From Nocardioidaceae bacterium (GTDB lineage Bacteria > Actinomycetota > Actinomycetes > Propionibacteriales > Nocardioidaceae): a stretch of 7,319 nucleotides of DNA. Shown in pieces: positions 6,795 through 7,319 of the stretch. Both the position numbers and the translations under genes were made by a program. The stretch spans positions 1-7,319 of the forward strand of contig JACCYS010000087.1 of NCBI GenBank assembly GCA_013696365.1, given 5' to 3'. A model generated the notes under the pieces. That model worked only from the letters and a program-made list of their open reading frames with translations. It searched no databases and was not told the DNA's origin. The first letter of the stretch is position 1, and each line of letters opens with the position of its first letter.

Positions 6795-7319
6795 TCAGCC
6801 GTCGGCGATGGTGCAGATGATCTCGCCGGCGCTGACGCCGGCGCCCGGCTCCGCTTTGAGACCGGTGACGGTGCCTGCCTTGTGGGCGTGCAGCGGCTGC
6901 TCCATCTTCATCGCCTCCAGCACGACCACCGGGTCACCCGCGGCGACCTGGTCGCCGTTTGCGACCGCAACCTTGACGATCGTGCCCTGCATCGGCGAGG
7001 TCAGCGCCTCACCACCCGCAGATGTGTCGCTGTCCGCGCTCGCCGCTCGTCGCTTGGCCTTCTTGGCCGTGGACGCAGCCGCGCCACCAGCGCCCAGCCC
7101 GGCCGGCAGCACCACCTCGATCCGCTTTCCGCCCACCTCGACCGTGACCGCCTCGCGCTCGCCGCGCTGCTCGGATTCGCTGGCCCCCGGCCCGCTCGCG
7201 TACGGCTCGACGGTGTTGTCCCATTCGGTCTCGATCCACCGGGTGTGCACAGCGAAGTCACCGTCGGCGGCGACGTACGCGGGGTCGTCCAGCACCGCCC
7301 GGTGGAAGGGGATGACGGT
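6795..7319 (-). CDS. accA3: Acyl-CoA carboxylase alpha chain, C-terminal part with biotinyl domain (5' partial)
   Basis: The frame is open to the right edge of the window, so the start and the whole biotin carboxylase catalytic region are outside; 174 residues of a protein expected to be near 600 are visible. The first visible part (TVIPFHRAVLDDPAY, then VHTRWIETEW) matches the region after the biotin carboxylase domain in AccA3/BccA-type chains of actinomycetes. A lysine/alanine-rich linker follows (visible about 82-95), then a biotinyl domain from about 105, with SPMQGTIVKV and the biotin lysine in EAMKM at visible residue 138 (codon 6906-6908). The chain carboxylates its biotin with ATP and bicarbonate and passes CO2 to a separate beta subunit (AccD/PccB) to make malonyl-CoA, methylmalonyl-CoA or longer products. 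Which acyl-CoA is used depends on the beta subunit, not visible here. The symbol follows the mycobacterial name by resemblance. Confidence 0.92.
   Translation of the reverse strand, partial: TVIPFHRAVLDDPAYVAADGDFAVHTRWIETEWDNTVEPYASGPGASESEQRGEREAVTVEVGGKRIEVVLPAGLGAGGAAASTAKKAKRRAASADSDTSAGGEALTSPMQGTIVKVAVANGDQVAAGDPVVVLEAMKMEQPLHAHKAGTVTGLKAEPGAGVSAGEIICTIADG

Overview
This window is high-GC DNA from an actinomycete (phylum Actinomycetota). The evidence is the protein families: a quinone reductase of the mycobacterial LpdA (Rv3303c) type, a single-chain pyruvate carboxylase close to the corynebacterial and mycobacterial form, and a biotin-carrying acyl-CoA carboxylase alpha chain of the AccA3/BccA type. 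GTG starts are frequent and coding density is very high. I cannot name the genus from the sequence alone.

Layout. Positions 1-1272 (+) hold the 3' part of lpdA, whose start lies outside the window. It converges on a minus-strand block, with only 14 bases between the two stop codons. The block, read right to left, is: the C-terminal end of an acyl-CoA carboxylase alpha chain (7319-6795, running in from outside the window); a gap of about 150 bases with a promoter-like sequence and an imperfect palindrome; a DrrA-type ABC ATPase (6641-5613); a DrrB-type ABC-2 permease (5616-4771) that overlaps the ATPase stop by an ATGA; an 88-base gap with a possible promoter and a hairpin; and a complete pyruvate carboxylase, pyc (4682-1287). 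There is no gene-free stretch longer than 300 bases.

How the genes work together. The two biotin enzymes sit at the junction of central and lipid metabolism. Pyruvate carboxylase refills oxaloacetate, and the acyl-CoA carboxylase alpha chain carboxylates biotin for malonyl-CoA or methylmalonyl-CoA formation. LpdA-type enzymes use NAD(P)H to reduce quinones. The DrrA/DrrB pair is a complete small exporter whose substrate cannot be read from sequence; its position between the carboxylases may be chance. No mobile elements, RNA genes or CRISPR arrays were seen.

The window looks like ordinary chromosomal housekeeping DNA, and I did not find an undescribed system. The most useful anomaly is at the start of the ABC ATPase: the only good ribosome binding site leads into a GTG at 6676 that is out of frame with the ATPase, while the in-frame GTG at 6641 has no visible binding site. 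This could be a short upstream ORF or a one-base error or mutation.
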